A stretch of DNA of 64,000 nucleotides from Crotophaga sulcirostris (lineage: Eukaryota > Chordata > Aves > Cuculiformes > Crotophagidae). This document shows positions 51,074-62,435 of this stretch, one piece after another. The notes beneath the pieces were generated by a model, which made no database searches, was not told where the DNA came from, and was given only the letters and a program-made list of their open reading frames with translations. Position 1 is the stretch's first letter; the number at the start of each line of letters is the position of its first letter. The position numbers were made by a program, and so were the translations under genes. Location: NCBI GenBank assembly GCA_013397455.1, contig VYZB01000195.1:361056-425055 (forward strand), written 5' to 3'.

Positions 51074-51416
51074 GCTCTCTACAACTACCTAAAAGGAGGT
51101 TGTAGTCAAGTGGGCGTTGGTCTCTTCTCACAGGTGACCAGTGACAGAACTAGAGGTCACGGACTTAAACTTCATCAGGGGAGGTTTATACTTGATGTTA
51201 GGAAGAAGTTCTTCACTGAAAGGGTGATTGGCCACTGGAATGCGCTGCCCAGGGAGGTGGTGGAGTCGCCGACCCTGGAGGTGTTTAAGGGAAGACTGGA
51301 TGAGACACTCAGTGCCATGGTTTAGGTGATGAGTTGGTGTTAGTGTTGGCTTATAGGTTGGACTTGATGATCTCAGAGGTCTCTTCCAACCTGGTTATAC
51401 TGTGAAACTGTGAAAC
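51074..51416 (+). mobile_element. CR1 LINE fragment, 5'-truncated, 3' end intact
   Basis: The segment starts in the typical CR1 stretch CTCTCTACAACTACCTAAA and continues through the conserved ORF2 C-terminus ([20 protein letters not shown], then [19 protein letters not shown]). It ends in the CR1 3' UTR (GGACTTGATGATCTCAGAGG and CTCTTCCAACCTG) with a short octamer tail of two CTGTGAAA-like units. CR1 tails of degenerate octamers, with no poly(A), are diagnostic of sauropsid CR1. The remaining reading frame (about 51105-51322) is open but only a fragment of the reverse transcriptase protein; the catalytic domains are missing, so it is dead. It lies in an intron, antisense to the host gene. Confidence 0.92.
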
Positions 51417-51589
51417 AACTCTTTGGGAGATACTAGGACTTATCAGCCTCCTAAGGAAACAAGCTGCAAAGAACTCTTGCTCTAACAGCCTTGGCATGCA
51501 TAGAATCATCAGCAAGGTACCTCACAATGTCAAAACTAAGACAAAAATCAAAGCACCCTTGACAGGTATCATTGATTCCTCTGCCTGCT

Positions 51590-51900
51590 CAAATGCGCGT
51601 GAGCGTTCACTGCCACCTACAGGAAACTCCGCTACTTACCGGTATCTTCATCAACTCCCAGCACAACGCGTAATTAACCACTGCCGCGCAAGCACGGATC
51701 CCACCTTGCAGCCCCACTCTGGCTGTCAAAGCTGTTTTTCATCACCTCCTCGGCAGACTCTAGGATTTTCTGGGGAACAACTCTGCAGAGTTTCAGCAGA
51801 CGATTCATTCCGGTTGATGCACCAGGACGGACCCACTTGTGCAGCATCGCAGGCCACGCGTCGGCATCGATGGAGTCACTGCGCCTCAAGGTCTCAGTTG
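51590..51900 (-). other. isolated CpG-dense block with open frame and splice donor
   Basis: About twenty CpG dinucleotides fall within roughly 300 bp, while the flanking kilobases have almost none. On the minus strand one frame is open for about 75 codons (LRRSDSIDADAWPAML, then MNRLLKLCRVVPQKILESAE) and stops with TAA at 51674. Thirty bases later comes ATACCG followed by the consensus donor GTAAGTAG. The plus strand is also open (51496-51912). No family is recognised. Possible readings are a first exon with a small CpG promoter on the gene's strand, a recent insertion whose CpGs have not decayed, or a gene relic. The CR1 copy ends only about 170 bp away. Confidence 0.5.
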
Positions 51901-52502
51901 GAGCCTTATTAGTAAAAATGTATCCAAAGTACCTTTTTTACTCTTTCTCTGCTTTTATCTGCTGTGTATGACATTACCAATGCCTCTGCAGAAACTACTT
52001 TCCCTTGCACATTAACTGCTGAAAGCAATTCCTGCTTGCAGAAGAAACTCATAATGTGTGCTTCCTCTTACGTAGAAATCATCTTTTCCAAATAACTAAA
52101 TTATCCAAGAATACTGTTATAGAATACTTCAGTATTATCTGTTTCATGACACAAGTCATTCCTGTATATTTAAAAACTCCTCCCTGATTAGTAAATTGAA
52201 ATATTTAAAAATTGGCATCTGTTCCGAGCATGCACGGTTCTACAAGATATTAATACATGCATACTGCTCTAAAAATATATGAATTAAACTATCTTCATAA
52301 AATAAACATCTGAAAGCCAGTGATGCAAACTGTTAATCATGAAGAGCAACCTCTGTTTTCAGTTAAAAAGTGCAAGACTACCAGGAATGACTCCTGAAGA
52401 GGTCAAAGCATTCCATTGACACAAGGACACATATCTAGCTTCTAACTATTTAAAAAAATCATTTAGCAAGTTTAGAGATAACAAGATCTTATTATTACTT
52501 AC

Positions 52503-52540
52503 CTTCATATTCCACTTCATCTAGTTCCATTTTTAGATGT
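52503..52540 (-). CDS. probable small exon; 18-nt microexon or 38-nt form
   Basis: On the minus strand a strong donor GTAAGT follows ...GAATATGAAG. There are two possible acceptors. The distal one (ctcattttgtgcag) gives a 38-nt exon that contains an ATG in good context (AAAATGG) and reads MELDEVEYE. The proximal one (ggaactag) gives an 18-nt exon (52503-52520) reading (D)EVEYE that enters and leaves in phase 1, so it fits exactly after 54064-54118. The 38-nt form would hit TAA in that phase, so it could serve as a noncoding or alternative-start exon. The short form behaves like a frame-preserving microexon. Which form is used cannot be decided here. Confidence 0.45.
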
Positions 52541-54063
52541 CTGCACAAAATGAGTAATTTTTGTTATTAACAACAATTCAAATAAACCAACATATATTTA
52601 GAAAAATGATCAAGTACTTCACGTAATTTCTAAAATGAATCCTAACAAATAAATCTGCTGCTTAGAATTTATGACACAAATGGAACCAGCACAATGAGAA
52701 TAAAGTCAACAGTACTATTTAAGCAATTATGGACAAACAGGCACACAGACATTTTATCAAGTATAGGATAAAGCTGTTAATTTAATATATGAACCGGCAA
52801 AAGCTAAGCTTTCATTTTTAACAGATTTTTCAAAGTAACAAAAGTTAAAAGTTCCAGTATTTAGCCCTCAAACTGCAGTTCATCTGGAATGCAGAGTGCA
52901 CAGCAGAATTTACTACACTTGACCACATCAACATAACTCTCTAACGCAGCTTGCTCAACATGCAAACCCAAACAAATTTATACTGGTTGAATACTGTATC
53001 ATATTTAGAATGAAGTTAAACAGATATTTTAATCTTGAAATTAGGATAAGGGTTTGGCATTTTAATCGAAATTATTTATGTGTTACATGACCCAATATTA
53101 TTAAAATTGGTTAGTAATGCTAGAGCTTATTTATAATGAAACGTGACATAAGAATAGAGGCATAAAAGATGAATATTTTAGAAGTATTTAAGATTTTATG
53201 AACAGGCTTCCAAGTATTAATTATAAATGACAAAAAATGGGCAAACAGTGCATAAATGGCAATTGTGATCATTGTAACTAATAGTAAAAAACAATAGTAC
53301 TTACTGTAATTACTCTAACTATAGTAATTTATTAAGCAGTAAAACCAATAGTTCTTATAACCTAAAAAAAAGTTAGGGAATTGTATTTGACAGTTAAAAT
53401 TTCTCTGATTCTTGAATGTACTATAAACTTGAGCTTTCTGAAATAGTACAGGGTTCTTTATTGAAGAATTATTTTAAATCAAAGTCACGGGTGTGTTTTC
53501 GATCCTGCACACATTTTTGACACCAGCACACACTTCTGCTGCTTCATTTTTGTTGTGCAGTTCTAAGTCTGCCCAGCTAACTCATCTAAACAAAACTCAG
53601 ACAAGGGAAAACATTATTTTCTAATCAGACCTGCGTGGTGATCCAAGTCACCCTACAGCCATGCGGTTGCTGGAGCTGAAATGACAGGAGAAAGGAAATT
53701 ATGGGGGAAAAGACATGGCAGGCTGTGTGGTCCAGCTGTGAAACCATACCCCAGATTTTTAAGGAACTTAAAATTCTAGCCAATGAAGCCAAAAAGTAAG
53801 GGATCTGCTTCTGCCATTATTTGCCATGCTGCTGTAAAAGTAAAGGAACTTTTCTGAAGAGAATGACATTGGAAACTGCTGGGAAAGAATGGAGCTAATA
53901 ATATTAAATTGGGACTAGAAGTATGGAGCATAAAAACTTGTGCTTTTTTAGCACAAAATGGTATTTTAGAGTCATGAATTCTATTAGAAGCCAAAGTGTT
54001 TGCAGAAAGGAGATTTAGCAAATGTTGCTTACGTTAAAAAACCATTGCCTTTCATGCGCTCAC

Positions 54064-54118
54064 CTCGTGAAGGTACAAACGGGCTGAGGTTCACATCGCT
54101 CTCAATTCTATAGAGCTG
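54064..54118 (-). CDS. coding exon (55 nt) with tandem NAGNAG acceptor
   Basis: On the minus strand the acceptor tattcctcag-cag precedes an open frame, (Q)LYRIESDVNLSPFVPSR, followed by G and the donor GTGAGC. It enters in phase 0 and leaves in phase 1; the other two frames carry stops, which strengthens the call. The acceptor is a tandem NAGNAG, so one Gln may be included or skipped. The motif LYRIESDVNLSP looks like conserved, structured coding sequence, but I cannot place it in a family. It follows 58591-58649 in phase. The 18-nt microexon candidate at 52503-52520 could come next. Confidence 0.75.
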
Positions 54119-54119
54119 C

Positions 54120-57100
54120 TGAGGAATAAATGTGCTTCAGATCAGTACACAATGTTGCAAGGAAATCTAGAAGAAAAATGAAATGCAAGGTGAAACAAAC
54201 CTATCTACTTTTTCATAAATTATACTGAAATTAGCTATTTTTTCTCATTCTGTAATTATGTTTACGCAATAAAACAGGTGAAGGCTCCCTATAACTTTCA
54301 CACTAAGGCAATGCTGTTTTAGGTTAAACAGTAGAAATTTAAACAAGAAAAACAAGCATGAAGGTCTTCAACAGCTTTCAAACAGTGTCTTTTCTAGCAT
54401 TCTAACTGGACATAGTTACACACTTTGAACTGGCCAGAACAAGGAAGACCAGAGAGTGTTTACGCATTATTTGTCCATCACGTTGAGAATCCTTTCCCAA
54501 GTTATTTCTATTTTCTGTTCACTCAAAGTTTCTATTTCCATTCCATCTAAAACAGGAACAATCTCACTGGCACAATGTTCATTTTTCACAGTGGGGACAT
54601 CTTGGAATTATGCCAGGTCAACTTTTCAAAAAAAAGTTAATGTGGTGATTAACCAGAAAGACAAGTAAATATTTCAATAACTTTAACAAATCGGCAATTT
54701 TATTTAGTGGAGAAAATACCGCCAATATATAATAACAGCATTAACTTTCATCATATATTTTATTTGGAGAATGAATATTACATTACAAGCCATGTTAGTG
54801 AGTAGTACCCATTCTATTCTTATCAGTGAAAACTAAGCACTATTTAAGTGGAAATGTAATTCTCATATACATGCATTTTCTTTTTTAATTATTAGTGACA
54901 GTGAATCATTGACAGCACCAGTCACACAAGTAATCTTTTGTAAAGCCATATACAGGATCCCACAGGCCCCTGCAAGCTGTGCAAAAAATGAACAGTCAGA
55001 CGTACTTGCAAATGTCAACTGTGGGAAAAAGCCTTCTGGAACCAGCACAGAAATTCCTAATATTTGTATGAGTCAATTAATAGACTAAGTATTAGCATGA
55101 GCAACATCTAAAGACACATTATCTTAGCTCTAGAAAAACAAGTTTACAGATGAAGAGATCTGCAAGATAGCAAAAAGAAATTGTTCGCATGTAGCCAAAC
55201 ATTAATAAACAGCAAAATCTAATTATTGCAAAAACATAAACACTGCAGCTGTAACATTTTTCTCTAACCATACCATTACAGCCTTACCAGTGAAAACAGA
55301 AGTGTCAATGCTAGTGTAAACTCAGCTGCTGATATATATTCATTAGATTCAGAAAAGCTCCAACATTTCTTCTTCTCACTATGTCAAATTTTTATCTCAG
55401 TGTTGTATCTACATGGATTTGTGGCCAACCTGATATACCAAAACGTAAGGTTTTAGGACACGTAGGCCTCAGATGTATCTCCATTCTTGTCTCTTACTCC
55501 ATAAAAATCACATGAAGAACCCCATCAAGAAGACTACTGTGGCTTTCGAACAGCATCTGGGAAACAACAGTGCAAAAAATTACAGGATATTTTGGTGAGG
55601 CAAAGCTATATTTTTGACCCTGATTGCCCTGAAGGTGACCTCAGAAATACATGACCAGTTCTCTCTCTGCAAAGTGCAGAGATTCAGCACGAGATCAAGC
55701 AGACAAGGGCAAGGCAGGATGCCTGAGGATCCAGGGTTCCTGCCCATGGCCTGATCTAACTGAATTTTGTATATTGTGCTTTGTCTAATTCACCAGAAAT
55801 GGATATAAATGAAAGTATGAGCAGACACCTCCTCTAGGTCAAATTTAGACTGTAAGGTGAAATTGCTAGAACACTACTACATCTGTGGTGACAGGCTAAA
55901 ATATATTTGAGAGAATAAAAAAGATACTTCATACATTTCTAGGGTTGCAAACAAGATTAAACATAAATGATTTTGTCAGGAATGTACTAGTATAACCCAG
56001 ACAGAAAAGGCACCTGGAGTTCTCCCTGACAAGACATAAACTGGCTAATTAGTCTACCATTTCAGTCTGCCAAACCCTGAAATTATTTACTTTCTGGGAA
56101 TCTCAACCTAGTGAGTAAAGGTGAGGAAGCAGAATAAAGAGAAGGAGAGGGATTAACTGTGGACCATCTTTTGATTTTTATTGAAGTTTGCTGAACAAAC
56201 ATTCAGTGCTCAGGAGTTATCCACAATGAGTAATGCTGAGTAATTACAAGTGAATTTCTGATGGCACAGACATGCTGAACCAAGAGCTCTACAAACTGGC
56301 CTGATCACCTCTGCAGTATGACAGAAGAAAGACTCCAGTTATTTAAATCAGCAGCATCTTTATTACTATTTGGTCACTATCTGGTCTAACTATGAGAGGA
56401 AGAAAACTAACAACTTCTTTACTAAGAAGCGTAGATCTTCTGTAATTAACATGCAACCTGAGTTCTGAAATTGAAAAGTTTTCAACCCGGTGAGTATTAA
56501 AGCAGGATATTATGAATCATGAACTTTTAAGAAAGCTCACTATGGCTCAACTCAGTAACGGTGTTTCATCCTCCTTTATAAAGGCAAGGGAAATGTGTAA
56601 AAAGGAAAAGAAAAACACATTTGTAGGCATTGGTTAGCAGGGAGTTTAGGAAGATGTTTGCAGGAGCAGGGGAACAGAAGCCCCAGAATGGGTACCTGAG
56701 CAGTGGCCCAAGAGATGACAAGAATTTCTGACACACAATAAAGACTATTCTAAAGTATTCTTCCATTATTAACACTTAAATTAGCTTCATTGTGAAACAC
56801 TAATTAAACAGCAGGGGAGTTTTACAGCCTTAGCCTTTTATTCTTGATTCTAATTTACATGATTAAATTCTAACTTATTCGCTGATTACCTTCTTGGGGA
56901 ACACACTTTGGGTTCTCATGGGTTTTATTTTTGCCCTTACTTCTAGTCCTGGGTGTAGTAGTTTTTGCCCTCACCAATACACAATTTTCAGCATGCTTAT
57001 GCATATTATTCTGTTAGCATAATGAAGCATAAATACATGAATATATGAATCAAATATTAATGTATGTAAGCACTGTAACACATGCACAAAAAACAAATAT

Positions 57101-57785
57101 GGTTCTGACAGACAAATTTTGGAACACTAAGTTAGACTGACTTAGTTAACAACCTCCATAAAACTCCTGAAGGTTTTCCAGAATACATATTAAATTTATG
57201 ATTTAAAGGAACATTGCCATTTTGTGGGTATAAAATCAAGTTTATAATTTTCGGGTTCCTCGATAACCAATAAATTTTTATATGTAAAATGTGTATGTGG
57301 AAAAAAGGTTACATTTATGTTAGAAGTGAGCAACAGAGACATGTTCTCACTGCATGTGGTTTTGAAGATAGGAAAAATAGTTTCTTCTCCTTGCTGAACT
57401 GGTCCTAGCACTCTTTCAGTTCAATTATCTTTACAAGTTTTTTAATTTGTCTTAAAATTCATACCTGTACACTACATTTTTATTTCATTTAAGACAACGA
57501 CTGTATTAGACATTAGTAGTGTCAATACTGGACTGTACAAACCACTACCAACCCAGACACTACAACATGGCAGATATTTTCTACCTAAAGGGGAGCACTG
57601 CAAAGTTCTTTATTAATTCCCCAAGGTAAGGTTTGGGAAAGAAAACAAACAAATTGTACTGGCTTAGCATTAAGGAGTTAAGCATTTCAGCCAGGACACT
57701 GCTTTTTACTCTCAGTCCTTTGTGATTACATGATCTGCAATACTAAGCAAAAGAAAACTCCACTGAGGTTCCTTAACAGGAAGCA
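54120..57785. other. intronic stretch of the minus-strand gene
   Basis: AT-rich sequence with no exon, RNA gene or recognisable repeat seen. It separates exon 54064-54118 from the zinc-finger pseudogene. Confidence 0.4.
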
Positions 57786-57787
57786 TC

Positions 57788-57998
57788 TTACCTGGAGTGA
57801 ATAGCCCTTACCACAACTGTAGGCTTAATAATAGAATGATGGTGCTTCCTGAAGTGAAGAGTGAGAAGTTGCTTCTTTCAGAAGCTTTTGCTGCAGCACA
57901 AGCAAGTGAAGGGCTCCTCACCAGTATGGGTTTATTCATGTACAATTAAGGCTTATTTCTGCAACACAGAAGACATCTGTAACGTAACTACCCAGCTC
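57788..57998 (-). pseudogene. decayed C2H2 zinc-finger pseudogene, C-terminal fingers
   Basis: On the minus strand the translation shows a finger end and canonical linker (ALIVHE, stop, THTGEEPFTC), then CLCCSKSF with a stop, KKQLLTLHFRKHH, then a tail IIKPTVVVRAIHSR and TAA. The CxxC, the Phe, the Leu and the HxxxH pattern of one finger are all recognisable. An upstream half finger (YRCLLCCRNK) sits in another frame, implying a one-base frameshift. At least three in-frame stops (TAA, TAA, TGA) make it non-functional. It lies within an intron of the minus-strand gene, between exons 58591-58649 and 54064-54118, in the same orientation. It may be a retrocopy or the relic of a ZNF terminal exon; no poly(A) tail is obvious. 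Confidence 0.8.
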
Positions 57999-58590
57999 TG
58001 TAGCTAGTTCAAAAAAAAACCCACAGGCACACAGAGAAATGCAAGGATGTGGCACAGACTCCTTGGTTACCTTACAGTGTAAGAAGATGCTGAAGAACAC
58101 AGTGGGATACCTCCCACAGACTTGGAGGTCAGAGGTTTTCCTCCTAACCTTATTAAGGTTAGCAGAGAAAATAATCAGAATGGAGTGATGGTACATTCCA
58201 TCATATCAAGGCCAAAGCAATGCTATCCTAAATGTAGTCTTTAAAATAAAATTTTCAGCTCAGACTGAAGTTATTCCATGGCACTGCAGAAAGTCACATT
58301 TAAGGCGTGCAATATTATGTTTGCATCTTAGTGTCACTGAAAGTGATTGCTCTTACTTTAGACTTCTAAGCAGTTCAAGTGGAAAAGATTTATCAAGAAG
58401 ACAGTCTCAGACTTTCCAGTATTTCACTGTTTTACTGTTTAGTTATCTCACAAATAACTATAACTACACTGTTTTAGTTAGATTGCAGTCACAAAATTTT
58501 TTATTATCTTAACGTAAGTATAACCCCAAAGCCGAGTCAACATTGCCAAAGCATCACCTGAACATACTGTAATGTTTCAGTGAATTTTAC

Positions 58591-58649
58591 CTGCCTACCT
58601 GTGCGGCTGATCATGCTTGAATCTTTTTTCATTTCCGAGTCTTCTTGTG
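58591..58649 (-). CDS. coding exon (59 nt), acidic then Ser/Arg segment
   Basis: The minus-strand acceptor gctcttactcag leads into a frame reading (A)QEDSEMKKDSSMISRTGRQ when entered in phase 1, exactly the phase left by the exon at 61039-61097. Two donors are visible. GTAGGC at 58599 would leave phase 1 and join to stop codons in the next exon. GTAAAA at 58590 leaves phase 0 and joins cleanly to 54064-54118, so the longer form is chosen. The sequence is hydrophilic with Ser and Lys clusters, and MISRTG resembles a basic phosphosite context. The function is unknown. The decayed zinc-finger pseudogene lies in the intron that follows. Confidence 0.7.
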
Positions 58650-61038
58650 CTGAGTAAGAGCATAGCACTCATGAAAAACAGCTTCACAGCAACTGTATTT
58701 AATTGCCACCGTCACGCGGAAATGCAGATTTCGCAAGTGGACATCTGAACAGTTATTAAAAACAATTAATTTTAATGGCAAATTTTTGGTTTCCACAATT
58801 TTGAAGAAGAGTTAGACTGTGCACAGCCCTGAATAATGCACACGTAGAAAACATAAGTTTTTTTTACAAAAAAGTTTACTTTTTACAAAAGTAAAATTGC
58901 CAAATAGGCAATTTTTCACCTTACTTTACGATAATTAATGTTGCATTAAGATGTTGTAACTTTCCAGATAAAATAAGCAATTCTAAGCCTAAATGCTACT
59001 AAATGGGAATAATTTAAAAAATCCAATCCTTTCAAAAATTCCAGTAACTGCCTGCTTTTGTCTATACACAAAAATTAATTTGAAAATGCTACCCAAAGTA
59101 GTATTTACAGAACTAAAATGAAAAGTGCAAAAACACATGAAGAAAGGAATTGCATCTATGTAAACAACAACTCAATTTTTACCTTCAAATACTTAATAGA
59201 TTTCAATGTTTGCTACTTTGCATTTTAAACAAATTAAAACACAACCACAAGATGTCACCACATCTCCTTGCAGGATGAATTTACCGGTAAAACAATGAAT
59301 GCATTATTCATAGAAATATTCTGCAACAATACGAAGTTATATATAACATATTTGGTATAATTGTAAGTAGTGAAAATTAGAGATTTCACCTCTAATTATC
59401 TTTACATTTCACTCTCAATTTTTTCCTTTAAACTCACCCAAGTCACTTTTTCATGTAAAAAAGGTGCTGCAATGTGGACACTGGTATTTTGGCACAATTT
59501 CTCCATGCTTCTGCAACACAGGCATTTTTAAGGTACCACTTTAAGAGAATTTGGTCTGGCAAACATGACAGCCATAGCAGTTTTCACCTACAAATATCAT
59601 AGTAAAATAACATATTATTATATAGCTGATTATAGTGCAAAAACTTGACTTCCAGAGCTGCTAGTCAAACCAATGAAGGATAAAGCCATTAATATAATTT
59701 TACACTATGAATCAGGAATTATTTTAATTATCTTCTATTCTGTCTTGAATATTTAATGTACAAAAATGCAGAATTATCCTCAAATATACAAGGAGAGAAA
59801 GCTGAACATCTTGAGAAATCTGAAGAAGTCCTAGAATAAAGTTTTGCTTTCTGGATTACGTAACATTTCCAAGTCCATGGCACAGCAGAAGTGCATTTCT
59901 TTTGAGTTTAAGAAGTTAAGAGTAAATGTGCAACACTTTCAATTTTGAAGAAGGTTTGAAACTGCAAAATGGCAAATACATCATATTTGAAGAGCCTTTC
60001 CAGAACAGTTGTCTCAGTTCCCAAGAGCACTCTCTGTAATGATTTTCATGCTGAGACCAAAATGTATTTTATACAGTGCTTTATACCACACAGAGATGTG
60101 CAGCTAACACTTCACTTCAATAACAGCAAACAAAACCACTTTATTGTCATTTATTCATTGTGGATTCATGCCCACACAAAAGAACATTGTTAGCTTCGTT
60201 AAAGCTGCTCAAATGTGCTCCCTATAAATGCTGTAATTAAAACAAAGGACATTAACAATTTGTACAATATCCATACTTTTAAAAACCTCAGCCAAGATAC
60301 CTTAATATCCAGATACTGACACACACCTGTTCACTGATTCTTCAACTTTACTGATGTCACCCAAGTTTTACAGTGCACACATACAGTTTCTAGGGAAACA
60401 GTTACTTCCCTTCTAAGTCAGTCCTTAACATCCACAACATACTTTTACCTTCCTAAAATCTTAAATCAGCCACTTTCTGTTACTTTTACTTAGATTCTGA
60501 GAGATACCTTGCTCACAAGCATTGATACTTGCCCACCATCCTCAGCCACCAACTTGGAACAGCTCGAAGTTCATCCATAAACCCTCAAACAATCACATTT
60601 TGAAGCTGATGAAGGAACTAAGCAAGGCTCAGTAAATCACAAGGCGTATTCAAAGGCATTTATACAATATTAACTTTGAAATCTCCCTGGAGGTTTCAAA
60701 TACCACATACTGTTCAGAAGACCATTAATTTCTAAATGCCATCCAGAACGTCTCTCCTGAACACAATGCAGACGACACCTGCTTGAACAAGTATCTTTTA
60801 TCACTTAAGGCTGAAGGGTATTATTCCTTCCAAACTGAACAATTAACACTGTGAATATTTAATATAAAATTGCAACCTCACTTCAAAAGCTAACATAGTA
60901 TATTATCTAAAAAGGAATTACAAAGATTATTAACTTTTTACCTTTTTTTCTGATGCAGAGTACAAATCTGGAGTTTTACATCCTTGGGATTTCTTACAAC
61001 AGTTTGTTCTGATGGAGATGCATATTCCTCCTCTTTAC

Positions 61039-61097
61039 CTTCATTGTGGGAGTCTGACAAATCATCGCTGGCTTTGCAGCTCTGGCTTTTTTTTACC
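61039..61097 (-). CDS. coding exon (59 nt), Lys/Ser/Asp-rich segment
   Basis: On the minus strand a strong polypyrimidine tract and acceptor (ctttttttcactctttag) precede the exon, and the donor GTAAAG follows codon GAA plus one G. The frame reads VKKSQSCKASDDLSDSHNE, which is basic at the start and then Ser/Asp-rich, suggesting a disordered or phosphorylatable region. It enters in phase 2 (completing an Arg codon from 63487-63515) and leaves in phase 1, matching the next exon at 58591-58649. The open frame continues on both sides (60938-61195), so a longer exon using the acceptor near 61197 or the donor at about 60943 is possible. The shorter form is preferred for its acceptor quality and phase fit. 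The gene family is not recognised. Confidence 0.7.
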
Positions 61098-61099
61098 CT

Positions 61100-62335
61100 A
61101 AAGAGTGAAAAAAAGTTCCTTTCCTCCCCCCTCTTCAGCTGGTGCCAATTGCTGGACCTTATTTTCAAACACAATGACATCATTATGTCTGTCATTCTAT
61201 TTAAAAAAGAAAACGTTTTACAACTTCACTGATCAAAAGTAGTTGCTCATAGCTAAACAACTGAGCTATCAACAAAATGCAAGCTACTAATTCATTTTGA
61301 TTTTCAGCCTTAAGTATGATGGACTAACTGCAACAAAAAGTTTGCATTTAACATACAAGAGCAATGTTGGGAAGCAAACAATTACTAAAATTGAGCCCTA
61401 GATCTTCAAAATTTTATATAGAATTTCAGTGCATCATTTTAAGATTGCTGCACTGAGAGCATAGAAACTTGTATCTTTATTTTTAAAAATATTTTAAATT
61501 TAGTTTTAGTATATTTCCCTTTTAAAAGAAAACAACATGAAAGTGTTCTTAATTTTTTACCAGACTAACATAGGCCTTTTGCAGACTAGTTGTTATGCTT
61601 TCTTTGTCACATAGCGATTAATGAAGTTGTGATACTTTTTGCAGTAAATAAACTTAAATATGACCATACCTCAGAAATTATCTAGAGTGGCACTTGAGTT
61701 TATAAAGAAAGTATTTAATTATAAGACTAACAGCTACCACAGGATAAATGCCAATATTTCTATGTCCTTGTAACAAAATGTATTTTAAATGAGACCATAT
61801 TACACATCCAGACTGCCGTATTTTACTAATGCAGGAGAAGAAGGGAAACTGTCTAATTCTGTTTAAGAGGTCTAAGCTGAACAGCACCAAATAGGCAAAC
61901 TGAATTTAAAACTTGACTGAATTTCAACAGGGTAGTCATTTAGAAAGGCTAATTTTTAGTTTGCCTTTTTAAACATGGGACGATATTAAAAAAAGCTGTA
62001 AAAAGGATGAGATACTTAAGTTCAACATACCTGAACACTTAGAAAAAGAGTTCAGAACCAAATTGGTGCAGCAGTACAAGGTAACAGCTAAAGTGTTGCC
62101 ATCTTCACCACATCCACAACTTGTACCTCGATCAGTAGCATGGTTGGTGGTTTCTCTGTTGGCTTGCTTTCTGAACAATTTGCTTGCTCTTTTTCTTGAA
62201 AAACATTAATCTGCATTAGCCCTAAGTCATAAAAACCACAGATACCTTCCTGCGTGTTTATGTCTATGCCTGCCAGCACGTTGGGCAGCGCACCCTGCCC
62301 TGGCCACTCCACTGGTAGCCACACCACTGCCATTC
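61100..62335. other. intronic stretch of the minus-strand gene
   Basis: Mostly AT-rich. On the minus strand 61669-61680 is a 12-nt segment between an acceptor (agtgccactctag) and donor (GTATGG), reading IISE, which is too weak to call. The minus-strand frame 62088-62333 is open and reads protein-like (GICGFYDLGLMQINVFQEKE), but it is flanked by no good splice sites and ends in TAG, so it was left uncalled. Confidence 0.35.
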
Positions 62336-62435
62336 AACCAATTTCTTATCCAGTTAAGATCTCCAACTCTTAAATGTAGGCCCATCCAACCAATTTCTTA
62401 TCCAGTTAAGATCCCCCACTCTCAACTGTAGGCCC
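62336..62435 (+). repeat. 52-bp tandem duplication
   Basis: Two adjacent copies share AACCAATTTCTTATCCAGTT then AAGATC, and end in TGTAGGCCC; they start at 62336 and 62388. They differ at a handful of positions (CTCCAACTCTTAA versus CCCCCACTCTCAA), so the duplication is not brand new. The segment is embedded in a GC-richer island (62280-62680) that may itself be a decayed interspersed repeat. Confidence 0.85.

Noticed and set aside
57798..57822. Splice-like segment with GTAAGA donor and acctacag acceptor
   Set aside because: It lies inside the zinc-finger pseudogene's C-terminal tail, and that reading explains the sequence better.
60938..61195. Extended form of the 61 kb exon (85 codons)
   Set aside because: The open frame extends past both ends, but the internal acceptor with the strong pyrimidine tract and the donor at 61038 give the only phase-consistent join to both neighbours.
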